Positions 45,780 to 53,174 of a DNA stretch of 64,000 bases are shown piece after piece. Source of the stretch: Sphingobacterium nematocida. Lineage in GTDB: Bacteria > Bacteroidota > Bacteroidia > Sphingobacteriales > Sphingobacteriaceae. The stretch covers positions 89,209 through 153,208 of the forward strand of contig NZ_FUZF01000013.1 of NCBI RefSeq assembly GCF_900168125.1, written 5' to 3'. Each line of letters begins with the position of its first letter. The first letter of the stretch is position 1. The notes under the pieces are model-generated. The model saw only the letters and a list, made by a program, of their open reading frames with translations, did no database searches and was not told where the DNA came from. Both the position numbers and the translations under genes were made by a program.

Positions 45780-46162
45780 CGTTATATAAGGTTGGTTTTG
45801 GCCGATATTGGACATGTGTCTGTTCAGTATCGGACAGGTGTAATGTGAGTGGTTGTTTTTAAGTGCCAGTTTTTCAGCCTGTTGTTGTTTTGGTGGGATA
45901 CTTGGTTAAAATATGGCACGGTTCAATGTGTTGATCCTTAATGTTTGTTCTTTGTTGTTTGGAAGAGTATAAGGTGGTGGAATATTTGACCGAAAAATCG
46001 TGTGGTTTGACCGATAAAATAGACCAATTGGTCTAATCTTTATTGAAAGATTTGGGGAACCACTATACCTTCGTTATAACAACCAAGAGAAAAACTAGGG
46101 AAGTAACCGAAAAAAGGGACTGAGATAATAAATAGATATTACAACAAGAAATTAGAAATCTG
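45780..46162. other. Regulatory-rich intergenic region upstream of NTF2-like gene
   Basis: No gene is visible. It holds a pair of 14-bp direct repeats (45806-45819 and 45828-45841, 12 of 14 identical, 22 bp apart), a pair of TTTGACCGA repeats (45985 and 46006, 21 bp apart), a 16-bp palindrome at 46020-46035, and a near-consensus promoter: ATTG at 46042-46045, 20 bp, TACCTTCG at 46066-46073. Confidence 0.6.
46020..46035. promoter_or_regulatory. Perfect 16-bp palindrome, probable operator
   Basis: TAGACCAATTGGTCTA is self-complementary over all 16 bases and lies just upstream of the possible -33 at 46042. AGACC/GGTCT half-sites are typical of TetR-family operators; a TetR-type gene lies 1.7 kb downstream (47737). 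Confidence 0.65.
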
Positions 46163-46588
46163 ATGAAAACAACAATGACAACAATCGTTACAGCATTTAT
46201 TATGATGCTATCTTTCAATTCTTTTGCCTCGATAGAAGTAAATCCATTGAAAAACCTGAGTTCTTCGAAAATTGTAATAGCCTATCTGGAGGCTGCAACA
46301 GAAGGTAGTTTGGATATGAATAAGTATCTCTTCTCGGATGACTTCATCTATCTTAATTCCGCTAGTAATAAAAGTTATACAAAGCGGGAGTATACGACAT
46401 TCTTAAAAGCGAACAAAGGATTAAAGTATGACTGTGAAACGAGTTATGAAATTCTGGACGAATGCGGGAAAGCTTGTGTGGCGAAGGTATCTATGAAGTT
46501 CAAAACCTTTACTCGTATAGACTACGTATCACTTAGTCAGGGAGCAGATGGCTGGAAAGTGAGTAAAGTTGTCACGTCATTCTCCTAG
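46163..46588 (+). CDS. Exported NTF2-like/SnoaL-type protein
   Basis: 141 residues with a signal peptide ending at SFASI (about 23). The mature part (LSSSKIVIAYLEAATEGSLDMNKYLFSDDFIYLN to the terminal DGWKVSKVVTSFS) has the cone-shaped NTF2/lumazine-binding-like pattern: two N-terminal helices, a short hydrophobic strand, then long beta strands. Members bind small molecules or act as enzymes, but none is suggested here. It stands alone behind a region full of operator-like repeats, so its expression is probably tightly controlled. Confidence 0.7.
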   Translation: MKTTMTTIVTAFIMMLSFNSFASIEVNPLKNLSSSKIVIAYLEAATEGSLDMNKYLFSDDFIYLNSASNKSYTKREYTTFLKANKGLKYDCETSYEILDECGKACVAKVSMKFKTFTRIDYVSLSQGADGWKVSKVVTSFS

Positions 46589-46620
46589 GATAAAGATAAT
46601 ATTTGTGTAAGTGTTTAGTT

Positions 46621-46652
46621 GCCTGTTCCGTGTGTGCGGACAGGCTTTTTTG
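46621..46652 (+). terminator. Rho-independent terminator
   Basis: GCCTGTTCCG (46621-46630) pairs with CGGACAGGC (46637-46645) with a single-base bulge, followed by six T. It lies between the converging NTF2-like and GNAT genes. Confidence 0.82.
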
Positions 46653-46678
46653 TATAAAAGAGAATTGATCCTAGTATG

Positions 46679-47185
46679 TTAATCCAGTTGACATTCCATA
46701 ATGTAGTCTTCCATCAGAAATCCATTACCAATTGAAATATCTTCCTGTCCCACGATTTCAAAGCCTATTTTTTTATAGAAATTTACAGCCATATTGTCCC
46801 GGTTTACATTAAGCGATAAAGTATGGTTGCTGTTCAAAAGTGCTATTCGGGATACCTCATCAAATAGTTGTCGGCCAATTCCTCTTCCCTGTGTATCGGG
46901 TAACAGGTATATTTTGTGGATTTTTGTCTTTTGTTGTTTTTTATAGTTTAGTTCGAAAGATAAATACCCTACATTTTTATCATCTTCTTTAGCGATTAAA
47001 AATAAATGGTTATTTGTAGTTATTTGTTCTTTAAGCGCAGCTGTTGAATACATCATTTCCATCATGTAGGTTATCTGTTCTGCCGATAGGATGTCGCTAA
47101 AGGCTATAGGCCAGGCCGCCGCCGCTATGGATTGTACAACAGGTATGTCTTCTAATTGAGCTGCTATTATTTTAATCATATGCAT
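46679..47185 (-). CDS. GNAT family N-acetyltransferase
   Basis: 168 residues; ATG at 47185, or the third codon ATG at 47179. Transfers an acetyl group from acetyl-CoA to an amine; the acceptor is unknown. The acetyl-CoA-binding motif A is clear: IYLLPDTQGRGIGRQLFDEVSRIA (QGRGIG at about 99-104). SLNVNRDNMAVNFYKKIGFEIVGQE is the usual motif B. CAAAATTA at 47228-47235 is a minus-strand -7 box (TAATTTTG) 43 bp upstream. Confidence 0.88.
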   Translation of the reverse strand: MHMIKIIAAQLEDIPVVQSIAAAAWPIAFSDILSAEQITYMMEMMYSTAALKEQITTNNHLFLIAKEDDKNVGYLSFELNYKKQQKTKIHKIYLLPDTQGRGIGRQLFDEVSRIALLNSNHTLSLNVNRDNMAVNFYKKIGFEIVGQEDISIGNGFLMEDYIMECQLD

Positions 47186-47736
47186 TGACTTTTAGCGATA
47201 AAAATAGGTTTTTCTGATTTAAATCACCAAAATTAGATTTATTCATCCATTATAAATAATAAAGCTGAATAACTGACGTTATGTATATATCATCATATAG
47301 GATTTCATAATTTAGGTTAATAATTGGTTTGTATAGTCCTGAGGCGCTAGCTTCGGGACTATCTTTTTGGAGAGCATGTGTTTGACTACTGACCGTTTTT
47401 TTATTGTATTTTTTGTAGCAGATAATAGTGGTAGGCAGACAAAGAGTCGTATCCTTTGTTGCAAAGCATATTTTTTTGACGGGATTATAATTATTTTTTG
47501 AAAAATTTTGACAATATGGTATTGTCAAAAAATTACACTATAATTGAATTATATTATCCTAAATATAATAAATAAATAGTCCAAATAATGGATTTGACCT
47601 CTTATGATAATGATGTTTAAACTTGCTTTGTTTTTCACTCTTTAGTTATACTAAGAATACGCTCGTTTTTGAATATGCTTGAGGTCGAGAGTTCAAAAGG
47701 TGTTGATAAAAAGATATTTAGTAGTATATTTATAAT
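47186..47736. other. 551-bp intergenic region with palindromes
   Basis: AT-rich and without a convincing gene. It contains an imperfect stem-loop at 47333-47362 (ATAGTCCTGA and TCGGGACTAT) and the 25-bp near-palindrome at 47506-47530. A 92-codon minus-strand frame (47250-47528) reads across both and has no protein-like character. Confidence 0.5.
47506..47530. promoter_or_regulatory. 25-bp near-palindrome, probable operator
   Basis: TTTTGACAATA (47506-47516), a 3-bp spacer and TATTGTCAAAA (47520-47530): perfect 11-bp arms. It lies 207 bp before the TetR gene and 320 bp before the divergent GNAT gene. Confidence 0.6.
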
Positions 47737-48333
47737 ATGAAAGTAAATAAGAAAACGCTTCAATCGGAATCAACTAAGCGAAAATTACTTCAAGCGGTAG
47801 AAGATATTTTATCGAATGAAGGATTTATTGCTTTAAAAGTTGAAAACATCAGTCGGGTATCTGGAGTTGACAAAAAGTTGATCTATTTTCATTTTGGAGA
47901 TCTGAAAGGTCTTTATGATGCATTTCTTCGAAGTAAGGATTTTTGGTTTTCTAAGGCTTATGCTGAGATACCAGAAAGACTTGATAAGCAAGCTGTAGTT
48001 GAGGTGTTGCTCAATCAGTTTGCCGAGATGAAAAATAATAAATTATTAACACAGCTCTTAATCTGGGAGCTTAGCGAAAAGAACGAAGTGCTCTCTGCTC
48101 TGGCGGATGAAAGAGACGAAGTTGGGAATAATTTATTGCAGAAGATTATCGAAAAAGAAAGTTTCAAAGATGATGTACAACCTTTGCTAGCGCTATTGAT
48201 CGGAGGTGTTTATTATTTGTCTATGCATGCTACCGTAAATGGAAGTCTGTTTTGTGGCCTAGACATTAATAAGGAAGAAGATGCTAGTCGAGTATCGGAT
48301 ACTTTAGAGCGAATTTTGAAGAATATCAAATAA
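47737..48333 (+). CDS. TetR/AcrR family transcriptional regulator
   Basis: 198 residues. The N-terminal TetR helix-turn-helix spans about 12-58 (TKRKLLQAVEDILSNEGFIALKVENISRVSGVDKKLIYFHFGDLKGLYDAFL), with YFHFGDLKGLYDAF as the recognition-helix signature. The C-terminal helical domain (60-198) would bind an unknown ligand and form dimers. There are no drug-efflux genes beside it. Candidate operators are the palindromes at 47506 (own promoter region) and 46020. Confidence 0.9.
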   Translation: MKVNKKTLQSESTKRKLLQAVEDILSNEGFIALKVENISRVSGVDKKLIYFHFGDLKGLYDAFLRSKDFWFSKAYAEIPERLDKQAVVEVLLNQFAEMKNNKLLTQLLIWELSEKNEVLSALADERDEVGNNLLQKIIEKESFKDDVQPLLALLIGGVYYLSMHATVNGSLFCGLDINKEEDASRVSDTLERILKNIK

Positions 48334-48442
48334 TATAACGTCAGATCTAACCAGTGTCTTACGTTATATTATTTGTTTGTGAATGAAACAAGGGCCGAGT
48401 GAATTTAATCTTTTATGGAGATAGCTGTCAAATTTTTAAATG

Positions 48443-49480
48443 CTATTGAATCAATTTTACGTTGAATTCAATACGTTTAGATAATGGGAGGCCTTGATTA
48501 TTTAGGTATTCAAATGCAGTTTGTATTGCTTCTTTTCCTATATCGAACGCATTTTGTTCAATACGTATTATTGGGTTCTTAAAGTTTGATAAGTGTTCCA
48601 TATTAGAAAAACCGGCAATGATAACATCTTTTGGTACACTGATTTTTTTGTCGCGGAGGATGTCGTAGATATTGTTTGTAATATTGTCCATAGCACAGAA
48701 AATCGCGTTGGGTCTACTACGTATTTTCCAAAGGGTGCTGATACATTTTTCCAGTTCCGTGTATAATTCATCATTATTATTTACCTGGATCTTTTGGATG
48801 TATTTGTCATTGATTTTGATATTGTGGTTTTTAAGACACTCCTTAAACCCGTTGAATCTTTCTTGAGACACACCTTTGGCATGGAGTGTAATATGGGCTA
48901 TTCTGTCACGGCCCATTTCGATGAGGTGTTTGGTTGCTAGGTATGCTCCCTCATAATTTTTACTGCCGATTTTGATGGTCTGTAATCTGTTGTTTATTCG
49001 GTCTACGGCGATAACCATACATCTATTGATATGGAGCTTTTGGAGGTATTCGATATTGTCGCTGTGGCCTATAGGCGATATAATTAAAGCGTCTACACCG
49101 ATAGATACCAATGTTGTTATACACTTTTTTTCTTCATCGGGGTTATCATTGCTCTGCATCACGATAACGGAATAGCTTGATCCTCTAGCGCCTTGATGTA
49201 TGCCTTCTAACAATGCTGAAAAAAACGAGTTTCCTGAATTTCCAACGACAACGCCAATTAGGTTGCTTTTGCCTCTTTTTAGGGCTTTAGCAAGATTATT
49301 GAAAACATAGTTGTGCTTATTAGCGTACTCAACAATACGTTTTTTTGTCTTTTCACCAATTTCGTGGCTATCACTGAGCGCTCTTGAAACGGTAGAAACA
49401 GAGCAGTTATTTGCTTTGGCTATGTCTACTAATGTAACCTTTTGTCCAATTTCTTTTTTCTGTATCAATTTCGTAGTCAA
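48443..49480 (-). CDS. LacI/GalR family transcriptional regulator
   Basis: 345 residues. No ATG is available before the conserved helix-turn-helix (VTLVDIAKANNCSVSTVSRALSDSHEIGEKTKKRIVEYANKHNY), and an upstream stop (TAG at 49505-49507) limits the frame, so a TTG start is needed; the one ending at 49480 is used, the next is at 49468. The periplasmic-binding-protein-like effector domain fills residues 60-340 (NLIGVVVGNSGNSFFSALLEGI; DALIISPIG; AIFCAMDNITNN; VIIAGFSNMEHLSNF). Such regulators usually control sugar genes, but none adjoin. Palindromes at the start codon suggest autoregulation. Confidence 0.9.
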   Translation of the reverse strand: MTTKLIQKKEIGQKVTLVDIAKANNCSVSTVSRALSDSHEIGEKTKKRIVEYANKHNYVFNNLAKALKRGKSNLIGVVVGNSGNSFFSALLEGIHQGARGSSYSVIVMQSNDNPDEEKKCITTLVSIGVDALIISPIGHSDNIEYLQKLHINRCMVIAVDRINNRLQTIKIGSKNYEGAYLATKHLIEMGRDRIAHITLHAKGVSQERFNGFKECLKNHNIKINDKYIQKIQVNNNDELYTELEKCISTLWKIRSRPNAIFCAMDNITNNIYDILRDKKISVPKDVIIAGFSNMEHLSNFKNPIIRIEQNAFDIGKEAIQTAFEYLNNQGLPLSKRIEFNVKLIQ

Positions 49481-49501
49481 ACGTTTAACTACAGCTGTAG
49501 T
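49479..49501. promoter_or_regulatory. Palindromes at the LacI-type gene start
   Basis: AAACGTTT (49479-49486) has the central CG of LacI/GalR operators and covers the proposed TTG start. ACTACAGCTGTAGT (49488-49501) is a second perfect palindrome of 14 bp directly upstream. Confidence 0.55.
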
Positions 49502-49547
49502 AAACTACAAAAACTGCAGTATGTTATCTCTATATTTTAGTTAAGAC

Positions 49548-49883
49548 TTATTGTCTTGATCTCCGATAAAGGTCTTCGACGATTTTTGACGAACGATAGC
49601 CAAAATCTGCCCCAAAACTATTTATGACCAGGCCCTTAATATTGTATTCTTCGGATGCTATGGCAAATACAATACTCTCATCTCCTGGATCTGTCATGCC
49701 TTCAAAACGATAGATTTCTTCAATTTTGAAATCGTCGGGAGATAACTCTAGAGACTTCTCGATGCAATAAATGCATTCTTTGTCTTCCGGGATTAAAAAA
49801 TCGTGTGTGTATCCTCGTTTTTGTAAGTCATTGACCGCTTCACTCAAGGTATCGTAGACGTATCTTTGTTGATTCTGTTCCAT
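49548..49883 (-). CDS. Small conserved protein of unknown function
   Basis: 111 residues, acidic, no signal peptide. Opening YVYDTLSEAVNDLQKRGYTHDFLI and later DPGDESIVFAIASEEYNIKGLVINSFGADF are blocks I recall in short Bacteroidota proteins sometimes labelled phosphoribosylpyrophosphate synthetase. No PRPP-binding or ATP-binding motif of that enzyme is present, so the label is not used. The C-terminal YRRSRQ is basic. It lies 68 bp upstream of the LacI-type gene on the same strand, and co-transcription is possible. Confidence 0.75.
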   Translation of the reverse strand: MEQNQQRYVYDTLSEAVNDLQKRGYTHDFLIPEDKECIYCIEKSLELSPDDFKIEEIYRFEGMTDPGDESIVFAIASEEYNIKGLVINSFGADFGYRSSKIVEDLYRRSRQ

Positions 49884-50045
49884 GACGCTTTATCAATAGG
49901 TGGTTTTTGAAAAATAACTAACTCTTTTTTTGATCGTTGTGTATGTGCACAATTTAGTTAAAGGTACTAAATTTTATGCAATTGAAAACGTCACTCAGTT
50001 GCTATTAAAACGGTGTTACAAGGACGACCAATTTATAGATAGGAT

Positions 50046-50423
50046 TTAGTCTGCTTTATTGACATAGTTTCTCTTGATATCCGCTAGGCTTAGACTTTTA
50101 CTAAGGAATTCGATGTGTTTACCACGGAAGACCATCTTGGATGCAACACGTTCGCTGTCTTTGACAAAACGCATAAACTCCTTGAAATTTATAGACCGTT
50201 GTTTTCTGTCTGATTGGCTATGGTCACGGATTAGTTGGGCGAGATTATAATCGATATGGAGAGCAACAGAATTTTCTTTTGTTTGTTCAAACCAAATTAA
50301 AGGAGAGGTGTGATCATCCAAAAAGATACCAAAACAAACCTCTTGTTGGTCGTTCTCGAAGATAAAGGCTCTAAAATAAAAAAGTCCTATGTTGGTTGCG
50401 TCAACGAAAATAATATGTTTCAT
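50046..50423 (-). CDS. Hypothetical protein
   Basis: 125 residues, cytoplasmic, not recognised. The first half has strand-like segments (HIIFVDATNIGLFYFRAFIF, EVCFGIFLDD, PLIWFEQTKENSVALHIDYN), the second is basic and helical (IRDHSQSDRKQRSINFKEFMRFVKDSERVASKMVFRG). Codon use resembles its neighbours, and the frame has a normal ATG and stop. It is divergent from the LuxR-type gene and could be regulated with it. An alternative is that it is not expressed, but the length and composition favour a gene. Confidence 0.6.
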   Translation of the reverse strand: MKHIIFVDATNIGLFYFRAFIFENDQQEVCFGIFLDDHTSPLIWFEQTKENSVALHIDYNLAQLIRDHSQSDRKQRSINFKEFMRFVKDSERVASKMVFRGKHIEFLSKSLSLADIKRNYVNKAD

Positions 50424-50604
50424 TAGGACTCCTATTGGTTCATTGTCTTAAATCTACAAAAATTCATTTTTATATCCAATTTAATTATATCCGCTAATGA
50501 AGCGAACTGACATTAAATTGTTTGTTGCTGTTTTGTTCTTCGGCTAGCACCAAATTTCTTACTTTTCCTCTATAAAAGAATCTGAATGGATGAGGTGAGC
50601 TACA

Positions 50605-50650
50605 AAATTCGCTTTTATATTGCGTGTAAAGGCGAATTTATGTAGGTTTG
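50605..50650 (+). promoter_or_regulatory. Promoter with flanking inverted repeat for LuxR-type gene
   Basis: TAGGTTTG (50643-50650) fits the -7 consensus, with TTG at 50620-50622, 20 bp upstream. AAATTCGC (50605-50612) and GCGAATTT (50632-50639) are perfect 8-bp inverted repeats that bracket the -33 region. ATG follows 10 nt after the -7 box. Confidence 0.55.
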
Positions 50651-50660
50651 AGTAAGTATT

Positions 50661-51371
50661 ATGAAAAACCCAATTAATCAGCTTAACATGAATCCATTTC
50701 CAATATTAGAAGGAGAACTGCAGCGTATCGAAAAGGAACTGTTGTTTCTAGATTGTATGTGTTTGGATATGTTGTATGATGATAAATTCATAAATGTGTT
50801 AAATCAATCTTCATTTCTGATTACTGTTCATGATGTGGAGGCATTTAAACCATTGTATATTAATGATAAAATGCGTTCGTTTTATGGGTTTAAGGAGAAT
50901 AAATTGAAGGGGATGGATTATTTATATTACTTGACAACCATACATACATCTACATACCATACGCTGGTCGAATCCATTTCATTCTTCCGAAAAAATAAAG
51001 ACGGTTTTTTAAACTTAAAATATAAGCTTAAAAACTATCAAAGTGTTTGGAAGGACACTGTAGGAAGCACAAAGACTATGATTTGGGACAAACGGGGGCA
51101 AGCCAAAATTGGGATCACGGTCATGGAAGAAAGGCTGGTTGAAATGGACACTTCTATTTTTTCGGAATTACTTAAGCTGACTGTGAGAGAAAGAGAAATA
51201 GCCCAATTATTGGTGTCGGGACTTAGCAAAAAAGAAGTCGCTACAAAGCTTTTTATTTCTGTAGCGACGGTCGAGACACATACTAAAAATGTGTATAAAA
51301 AATTGAAAGTTAATAAGATAGTCGAATTAGCCCAGTTGCTGGAACAGTTTCAGTCTACTATGGATGAGTGA
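50661..51371 (+). CDS. PAS-like sensor with LuxR-type helix-turn-helix
   Basis: 236 residues. The N-terminal 40 residues are helical. Residues about 48-155 resemble a PAS-like fold (FLITVHDVEAFKPLYINDKMRSFYGFKENKLKGMDYLYYL; TKTMIWDKRGQAKIGITVMEE). The C-terminal LuxR/GerE domain (about 168-230) reads LTVREREIAQLLVSGLSKKEVATKLFISVATVETHTKNVYKKLKVNKIVELAQLL. No phospho-acceptor Asp receiver is present, so it probably senses a ligand directly or responds to redox or nutrient state. It converges with the ugd gene, whose stop is 5 bp away, with no terminator between. Confidence 0.85.
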   Translation: MKNPINQLNMNPFPILEGELQRIEKELLFLDCMCLDMLYDDKFINVLNQSSFLITVHDVEAFKPLYINDKMRSFYGFKENKLKGMDYLYYLTTIHTSTYHTLVESISFFRKNKDGFLNLKYKLKNYQSVWKDTVGSTKTMIWDKRGQAKIGITVMEERLVEMDTSIFSELLKLTVREREIAQLLVSGLSKKEVATKLFISVATVETHTKNVYKKLKVNKIVELAQLLEQFQSTMDE

Positions 51372-51376
51372 TCTTT

Positions 51377-52762
51377 TTATTCTCCAATAGCGTAGTAAAT
51401 AAAACCTAATTTTTCCAGTTCTTCCCTATTGAGGAGCTTGCGCCCATCAAATATGAAAGAAGGGCTCTTCATACTTTGTTTGATCCTTTGCCAGTCGTAT
51501 GATTTGAATTCGTCCCATTCGGTAAGGATTGCGACGGCGTGTGCATCTTTACAAGTTTCGTAAGGATCGTCATTAACCTCCACCAGAGATTGTGTCTCTG
51601 TGGAAGGACGGCTGTTTAGATATTCTAAATCAATAAACACCTTTTCTGCCGGCACCTTAGGATCATATACACTAATGCTAGCTTGTTCATTTAACAGGTG
51701 ATCTGTAACATATATTGCTGCTGATTCCCGGGTGTCGTTGGTGTCTTTTTTAAATGCCCAACCTAGGATAGCAATTTTTTTTCCACTTACGGTGTTATAT
51801 AATGTCTGAATGATTTTGTCTGCGAATCGTTGTTTTTGATGATCATTCATGAGGATTACCTGATCCCAGTAATCTGCTACCTCATTCAGGTTGTAAGATC
51901 GAGCGATGTAAACTAAGTTAAGGATATCTTTTTGGAAGCAAGATCCTCCAAATCCGACGGAAGCTTTCAGAAACTTAGCGCCTATACGGGAGTCCATTCC
52001 TATGGCTTTGGCTACCTCTTGGACATCTGCTCCTGTTTTTTCACAGAGTTCAGAGATTGAGTTTATCGAGGATACACGTTGTGCTAGAAAAGCATTGGCG
52101 GTAAGCTTGGATAGTTCCGAAGACCAGAGATTTGTCGTTAGGATCTTATCTCTGTCGACCCATCTAGCGTAAACGTTGACCAATGCTTGTATCGCATCTT
52201 GGTCTTCTCCTCCGATGAGGACACGGTCTGGTTGGAGGAGATCTTGTACGGCTGTGCCTTCTGCCAAAAATTCAGGATTAGAAAGAATATGGAAGTTTAC
52301 TCCGGAGTTTGTGTTGTGCAAGATGCTTTTTAATGCTGCCGCAGTACGGACAGGGAGTGTTGACTTTTCGACTACGATTTTATCTGAAGTCGCTACATCA
52401 GCAATCTGACGGGCACACAATTCAATGTATTTAAGATCGGCGGCCATCCCCTTACCTTTACCATAGTTTTTGGTTGGCGTATTTACAGAAATAAAAATCA
52501 TGTCTGCTTCGTCGATAGCCTTTTCTACGTCTGTAGAAAAAAAGAGATTACGTCCCCGAGATTCGGCGACAATGGCTGAAAGGCCAGGCTCATATATAGG
52601 GAGTTGCTCCAAATCTGGATGATTCCATGCTGCAATTCGCTCTGCATTCATGTCTACAAGTGTGATCTGAATATCTGGACATTGCTGGGCGATGACCGAC
52701 ATAGTAGGACCTCCTACGTAACCAGCGCCGATGCAGCATATTTTTTTTATGGTAAAAGCCAT
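51377..52762 (-). CDS. ugd: UDP-glucose 6-dehydrogenase
   Basis: 461 residues from the ATG ending at 52762 (a TTG two codons earlier is ignored). Oxidises UDP-glucose to UDP-glucuronate with two NAD+. N-terminal NAD site GAGYVGG at 12-18, catalytic Cys275 in [10 protein letters not shown], Lys220 in [15 protein letters not shown], and a C-terminal UDP-binding domain ([18 protein letters not shown]). Length and the [14 protein letters not shown] opening resemble the longer, animal-like UGDH form found in Bacteroidota, about 460 aa instead of about 390. It supplies a precursor for surface polysaccharide, functionally akin to the dehydratase at 2936 but not linked to it. Confidence 0.95.
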   Translation of the reverse strand: MAFTIKKICCIGAGYVGGPTMSVIAQQCPDIQITLVDMNAERIAAWNHPDLEQLPIYEPGLSAIVAESRGRNLFFSTDVEKAIDEADMIFISVNTPTKNYGKGKGMAADLKYIELCARQIADVATSDKIVVEKSTLPVRTAAALKSILHNTNSGVNFHILSNPEFLAEGTAVQDLLQPDRVLIGGEDQDAIQALVNVYARWVDRDKILTTNLWSSELSKLTANAFLAQRVSSINSISELCEKTGADVQEVAKAIGMDSRIGAKFLKASVGFGGSCFQKDILNLVYIARSYNLNEVADYWDQVILMNDHQKQRFADKIIQTLYNTVSGKKIAILGWAFKKDTNDTRESAAIYVTDHLLNEQASISVYDPKVPAEKVFIDLEYLNSRPSTETQSLVEVNDDPYETCKDAHAVAILTEWDEFKSYDWQRIKQSMKSPSFIFDGRKLLNREELEKLGFIYYAIGE

Positions 52763-52783
52763 TTCCAATCAAGTTTTGAAATA

Positions 52784-52791
52784 CAAAATTA
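52784..52791 (-). promoter_or_regulatory. -7 promoter box for ugd
   Basis: On the minus strand this reads TAATTTTG, matching TAnnTTTG, 21 nt before the ugd ATG. No ideal -33 box. Confidence 0.5.
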
Positions 52792-52802
52792 GCTAATTTA
52801 TC

Positions 52803-52850
52803 GTGAATTTGTAGAGTTGTGAATTCGTAAAGTTGTGAAGAGGTAAAATC
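52803..52850. repeat. Three degenerate 16-bp tandem units
   Basis: GTGAATTTGTAGAGTT (52803-52818), GTGAATTCGTAAAGTT (52819-52834) and the more diverged GTGAAGAGGTAAAATC (52835-52850) follow one another without gaps in the divergent ugd/PLDc_N region. Confidence 0.65.
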
Positions 52851-52909
52851 GTCTTAACTTTATCTAACGCTCTTAATCTGGAATGTGGGGAATTTTGATT
52901 TTTAATTTT

Positions 52910-52917
52910 TAATTTTG
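52910..52917 (+). promoter_or_regulatory. -7 promoter box upstream of PLDc_N-like gene and dnaG
   Basis: TAATTTTG fits TAnnTTTG and lies 26 nt before the ATG at 52944. It may drive the small membrane protein and dnaG together. Confidence 0.5.
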
Positions 52918-52943
52918 AGGTGAAGGCAATTTAATAGTTGAGT

Positions 52944-53144
52944 ATGGATATACAGCAGGTTTTTACGTATGTGTTTGGAGCATTGATTGTTCTAGTGCCT
53001 CTATTTGCACTCTACAGATGCTTGGTGAATCCGCAAGTTGGCAAAGTAGATAAGCTACTTTGGGGCATAGGTATATTGATTATTCCTGTATTTGGAGGGT
53101 TAGTATATCTGTTTATGAATGAGGTGCCAAAAGAACGGTTGTAG
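52944..53144 (+). CDS. Small two-helix membrane protein, PLDc_N-like
   Basis: 66 residues from the ATG at 52944 (a TTG lies two codons earlier). Two hydrophobic helices (VFTYVFGALIVLVPLFALYRCL and LLWGIGILIIPVFGGLVYLFM) are joined by a short polar loop, and the second helix with PVFGGLVYLFM resembles the N-terminal membrane module of cardiolipin-synthase-like proteins (PLDc_N). It lacks any catalytic domain. It lies 30 bp ahead of dnaG. Confidence 0.7.
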   Translation: MDIQQVFTYVFGALIVLVPLFALYRCLVNPQVGKVDKLLWGIGILIIPVFGGLVYLFMNEVPKERL

Positions 53145-53174
53145 GGGTTTGGATTTAAAAGTTAGGGGGCATAG

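Noticed and set aside
47333..47362. Stem-loop as a terminator
   Set aside because: One mismatched pair, and no + strand gene ends before it; it is kept only as part of the intergenic description.
47250..47528. 92-codon minus-strand frame in the GNAT-TetR gap
   Set aside because: It crosses a stem-loop and a 25-bp palindrome, has no family match or sensible composition and has an alternative start only.
49548..49883. Phosphoribosylpyrophosphate synthetase label
   Set aside because: The 111-residue protein has no PRPP or ATP motif of that enzyme; the label is probably a database error.
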